From: an uncultured Ruegeria sp.
Lineage (GTDB): Bacteria; Pseudomonadota; Alphaproteobacteria; Rhodobacterales; Rhodobacteraceae
DNA: 64,000 bases
NCBI RefSeq assembly: GCF_947500045.1
Contig: NZ_CANMQQ010000006.1
Location: 1-64,000 of the forward strand
Direction of reading: 5' to 3'
Shown here: positions 62,501 through 64,000 of the stretch, one piece after another
How positions within the stretch are numbered: the first letter of the stretch is position 1
Layout: each line of letters begins with the position of its first letter
Notes under the pieces: generated by a model
Seen by the model: only the letters and a program-made list of their open reading frames with translations
Told to the model about the DNA's origin: nothing
The model's database searches: none
Position numbers and translations under genes: made by a program

Positions 62501-62590
62501 CTGCGCGATGTGCTTGAAGAGGTTGGAGGCTATAAACCACCCCCCGCGTGTGACCATGATCACCATCATGCGGGCTGCGGCTGCTGCTAA
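59525..62590 (+). CDS. Three-domain fusion: APH-like kinase, M23 peptidase, class III aminotransferase/phospho-lyase
   Basis: A 1021-residue protein. Residues about 1-330 are an aminoglycoside-phosphotransferase-like kinase with H199-N-D-A-N-D-Y-N (HxDxxxxN) and LIDLGDM near 222. Residues about 420-560 are an M23/LytM-type domain with zinc ligands H432 and D436 (HLAVD) and H523/H525 (HVHFQ). Residues about 580-1010 are a class III PLP enzyme, NSGTEANELALRLARAHTG and PLP-Lys845 in VVMGKPIGNGHPLG. The tail CDHDHHHAGCGCC looks metal-binding. The kinase plus phospho-lyase pairing recalls human HYKK with PHYKPL/ETNPPL, so phosphorylation and then elimination of an amino-alcohol is likely (inference). 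No signal peptide, so the M23 domain is cytosolic and may not be a peptidase. Confidence 0.9.
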   Translation: MGEINAFWAGRLREHWGLEARLTRLDGEYDLNFLVEATNGQDYVLKVMRPGCDAGLVDMQIKALEHLNSAAPGLPFPAVLPDMNGGLLPEIIDTQGQSRLVWLLERLPGKCYAHSAPKTEDLILKLGRVLGATGRAFEGFTHEGLHRAEFKWDLTQAGWIVDQLGAISDPERRARLQQVASEFEVIHDQLNTLPKQAIHNDANDYNILVEGTLGERRSISGLIDLGDMCAAPRVCDLAIAGAYVVLDHPKPERALAALVRGYHAANRLRPDEIDLIWPLLQMRLAVSVVNSTLMAAENPDDPYVTISQAPAWRLLEDGSINGALMPARLRAACGLPVVDGAERIHAYLSNHRGHFAPMFEQDLRDVPMGSLSVENSTWPQNPFHMPLDEAARVGEEFGEGLWLGYYSEPRLIYAESGFRKGPWKASDRRTVHLAVDVFAPAGTVLHAPLSGRVEAVENRDDHLDYGGVVILHHETPEGDAFYTLYGHLDPEVSERLKPGDPVAQGAAFARLGDASQNGGWAPHVHFQLAMTTDGMQADWPGVADPDELELWHAVCPNPAALLNLPDEKVFYQPTDKQAILNGRHDHFGGNLSLTYDDPVMLMRGWKHHLFDEWGRPYLDAYNNVPHVGHAHPRIQAVAADQLKRMNSNTRYLHPAQTAFADKILSKLPDHLEVCFFVNSGTEANELALRLARAHTGANGIVTPDHGYHGNTNAAVAISAYKFNKPGGVGQADWVELVEVADDYRGSFRRDDPDRAQKFADLVDPAIAALQAKGHGLAGFIAETFPSVGGQIIPPQDYLPAVYEKIRAAGGVCIADEVQTGLGRLGDYYFGFEHQGALPDIVVMGKPIGNGHPLGVLVTTKAIAESFDNGIEFFSTFGGSTLSCRLGKEVLDIVDDEGLQENARSMGGRLMDGLRQIEAGFACVGDVRGMGLFLGVELINPDGSESSEICSYVKNRMRDHRILIGSEGPKDNILKIRPPLTIDADDVDMILWTLRDVLEEVGGYKPPPACDHDHHHAGCGCC

Positions 62591-62599
62591 AAAAACAAA

Positions 62600-62624
62600 A
62601 CCCCGGCGAAATTGCCGGGGTCTT
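62600..62624. terminator. Bidirectional terminator
   Basis: CCCCGGC (62601-62607) pairs with GCCGGGG (62614-62620). The T-run is best on the minus strand (GGTTTTGTTTTTTTAG), so it mainly ends the convergent hemP-linked gene. Confidence 0.8.
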
Positions 62625-62635
62625 GCTACCACCGA

Positions 62636-63112
62636 TCAGTGGAGCACCGAAATTGGGGGTTGGTGCCCGGTCGTCGGCATCGGTATGGCTGCGGTCATGC
62701 GGCGCAGTGCCAGACCCAGTTCTTCGGACAATGAGGCCAGAGCTGGTGCAAAATCGGGCCGTACGATCAGTGAGGCCATCATCATTGCGTCTTCGCGCGC
62801 ACCTTCGGAAGCGGCTGCAATCATCTGGGCAAAACAGTTCTCATCCGCCCCCAGACACACACATCCTAGCCCGTGACGCACCAGAGGCCGACGGCCATGA
62901 TGCGCACAAAGTGAGCAGAGCCGATCCAGCGCCAGCATCGTGGCGCGCCCTTGATCTGCACCCAGCGCAATATTGAAATCACTTGCTGCATTGGTGCGGC
63001 CCTCGGCCCCGTCACCCCAAAGACGCAGATACATCACTGCACCGGCCTCAATGGGGCTCATGTCAGACAGGCGGCCAACGGCGGCCCCGCCACGCGATGA
63101 AGGTGTGTTCAT
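62636..63112 (-). CDS. Protein of unknown function coupled to hemP
   Basis: A 158-residue soluble protein I cannot assign. It has CSLCAHHGRRPLVRHGLGCVCLGADENCFAQMIAAA near residues 66-101, a Cys/His-rich block (five Cys, three His) that could bind iron, haem or zinc. The N-terminus is helical (SPIEAGAVMYLRLW). The ATG overlaps the hemP stop as ATGA, so it is translated with hemP and probably serves haem or iron handling (inference). Confidence 0.75.
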   Translation of the reverse strand: MNTPSSRGGAAVGRLSDMSPIEAGAVMYLRLWGDGAEGRTNAASDFNIALGADQGRATMLALDRLCSLCAHHGRRPLVRHGLGCVCLGADENCFAQMIAAASEGAREDAMMMASLIVRPDFAPALASLSEELGLALRRMTAAIPMPTTGHQPPISVLH

Positions 63113-63276
63113 TTTGTCAGGATCAGTTTGCCTGCGCGGGTGATGCGCAACGTATACAGCTGATCGCCCAGCTCGATATGGGCCAGATTACCGCCATTAG
63201 TGAGGTCTTCGGCCTTGTGAGCCGGAAGCATCGAAACAGCATAGCTTTGGGTCGAGGAAGGGGTTTGCATGTTCAT
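63109..63276 (-). CDS. hemP: Hemin uptake protein HemP
   Basis: A 55-residue protein of the HemP/HmuP family. The C-terminal signature is IELGDQLYTLRITRAGKLILTK. In several bacteria HmuP assists transcription of haem-uptake genes or interacts with haem transport. ATG 63276 has GGAGA eight bases upstream; a longer frame lacks this site. No haem receptor gene is in the window. Confidence 0.92.
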   Translation of the reverse strand: MNMQTPSSTQSYAVSMLPAHKAEDLTNGGNLAHIELGDQLYTLRITRAGKLILTK

Positions 63277-63374
63277 CGGGACATCTCCAGAGCGTCTTTG
63301 GCACATGGCCTTATCTGCGTTTGTTTCGCTTGATCTGGCTGACCCACATTTGGGTTGGCTATCTGTTCACAAAC

Positions 63375-63387
63375 TTAATCTGATTAA
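63375..63387. promoter_or_regulatory. Perfect inverted repeat upstream of hemP
   Basis: TTAATC - T - GATTAA (6-1-6) lies about 100 bases before the hemP start, next to a minus-strand TTGACA that could be a -35 element. It is a candidate site for an iron regulator (RirA, Irr or Fur), but it does not match a consensus I can vouch for. Confidence 0.45.
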
Positions 63388-63499
63388 AATAGTAAGGTTT
63401 GTCAAGCTTCGGTTTTGCAATCATCTTCTGGTATCACTATTGCGCGACCGCGCGCCGCGAATTAGGCATTGAATACAGACAATAAAGGCAGAATCGCAG

Positions 63500-64000
63500 A
63501 TGACGGCAGTTGTAGTTTTTGATCTGGATGGCACTCTGGTGGACAGCCTCGCCGACATCGCAGCTGCAGCGAACCGCATGTTGTGCGACCAAGGCCATCC
63601 CACCCTGCCCAAAGAGACAATCGGCGGATTCGTGGGAAACGGCCTGCCCAAACTGGTCGAGCGCGTGATGATCCATTGCGGAATGGACACGGTGCGCCAC
63701 GCGGAACTAACACAGCTTACATTGACACATTACAATGCAGGCGCGTGTGATCAGACGACAGTTTATCCTGGAGTGCTCGAGGCGTTGGATGAACTTCAAG
63801 GAATGGGTTGTGCGCTTGGCGTCTGCACCAACAAACCCGAGGCTCCGGCCCGGCATGTGCTGGGCGAACTGAAACTATTGCCTTATTTCGATACCGTGTA
63901 CGGCGGCGATACATTGGACACTCGTAAGCCAGATCCGGCGCATCTGTACGCCAGCTTCAAGGCATTGCCAGTCGTTGGACCGCAGATTTTCGTCGGTGAT
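63500..64000 (+). CDS. gph: Phosphoglycolate phosphatase-like HAD hydrolase (partial)
   Basis: The gene runs off the right edge, so only the first 167 codons are seen. It is a HAD-superfamily phosphatase with motif I AVVVFDLDGTLVDSLADIA (nucleophile Asp), cap segment, motif II GVCTNKP near residue 113 and motif III lysine in DTRKPDP near 141. Gph removes 2-phosphoglycolate, made by Rubisco or by repair of 3'-phosphoglycolate DNA ends. ATG 63500 begins 5 residues before motif I; AAAGGCAG is upstream. Confidence 0.9.
   Translation, partial: MTAVVVFDLDGTLVDSLADIAAAANRMLCDQGHPTLPKETIGGFVGNGLPKLVERVMIHCGMDTVRHAELTQLTLTHYNAGACDQTTVYPGVLEALDELQGMGCALGVCTNKPEAPARHVLGELKLLPYFDTVYGGDTLDTRKPDPAHLYASFKALPVVGPQIFVGD

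Overview
The window looks like chromosomal DNA of a marine alphaproteobacterium of the Rhodobacteraceae (Roseobacter group, Ruegeria/Phaeobacter-like). This rests on the gene set and order (murA - DUF2948 - GNAT - hisD - UPF0262 - LMW phosphatase), the C-minus 41-residue ribosomal protein L36, a zinc-ribbon DinB, a BCCT osmolyte/betaine transporter and many small ATGA-coupled operons at about 60% GC. No insertion sequence, integrase, prophage or CRISPR array was recognised.

Layout. 0.2-2.9 kb: methionine sulfoxide repair (msrPQ) and an HxlR regulator divergent from a VOC protein across a perfect operator. 3-10.5 kb: clpB with a heat-shock-like promoter, pyrF, NUDIX, dinB, N-formylglutamate amidohydrolase. 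10.5-15 kb: tRNA-Val, rpmJ, a tandem set of three small DUF2589-like proteins of unknown role, an orphan ferric-iron binding protein, an XRE/cupin regulator coupled to a GNAT. 15-23 kb: bolA, J-domain protein, SRAP protein and the conserved hisD/murA block, then tRNA-Thr. 23-28.3 kb: a five-gene translationally coupled operon (KASIII-like synthase, sugar-epimerase-like dehydrogenase, metallo-hydrolase, adenylate-forming enzyme, sulfotransferase) that looks like an undescribed small-molecule or lipid pathway. 28.4-37.1 kb: a LysR-controlled catabolic operon (aldehyde dehydrogenase, dipeptidase-fold enzyme, a 561-residue protein of unknown family, DUF3726, Ldh2-type reductase) ending in a BCCT transporter, probably for uptake and breakdown of an N-methylated or betaine-like compound. 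37.1-44.3 kb: a molybdenum hydroxylase (three subunits plus a MoaD/ThiS-like protein) and a self-sufficient reductive dehalogenase fused to its own reductase, with a divergent LysR. 44.3-54.7 kb: accessory metabolism with three LysR genes, an SDR without the catalytic Tyr/Lys, a fused two-subunit TPP dehydrogenase coupled to an FabD-like acyltransferase, an amino-oxidase-like flavoprotein, a double SnoaL protein and an acyl-CoA dehydrogenase. 54.8-64 kb: PPOX flavoprotein, copA-cueR with a 19-bp-spacer MerR-type promoter, a beta-hydroxyacid dehydrogenase, a three-domain kinase/M23/aminotransferase fusion, hemP coupled to a gene of unknown function, and the start of gph, which runs off the window.

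The best candidates for undescribed biology are the 23-28 kb biosynthetic operon, the 561-residue protein in the 30-36 kb operon, the DUF2589-like trio at 11-12.5 kb, the E1/acyltransferase pair at 48-51 kb and the 1021-residue trifunctional fusion at 59.5-62.6 kb. All functions are inferred by reading the sequence, without database searches.
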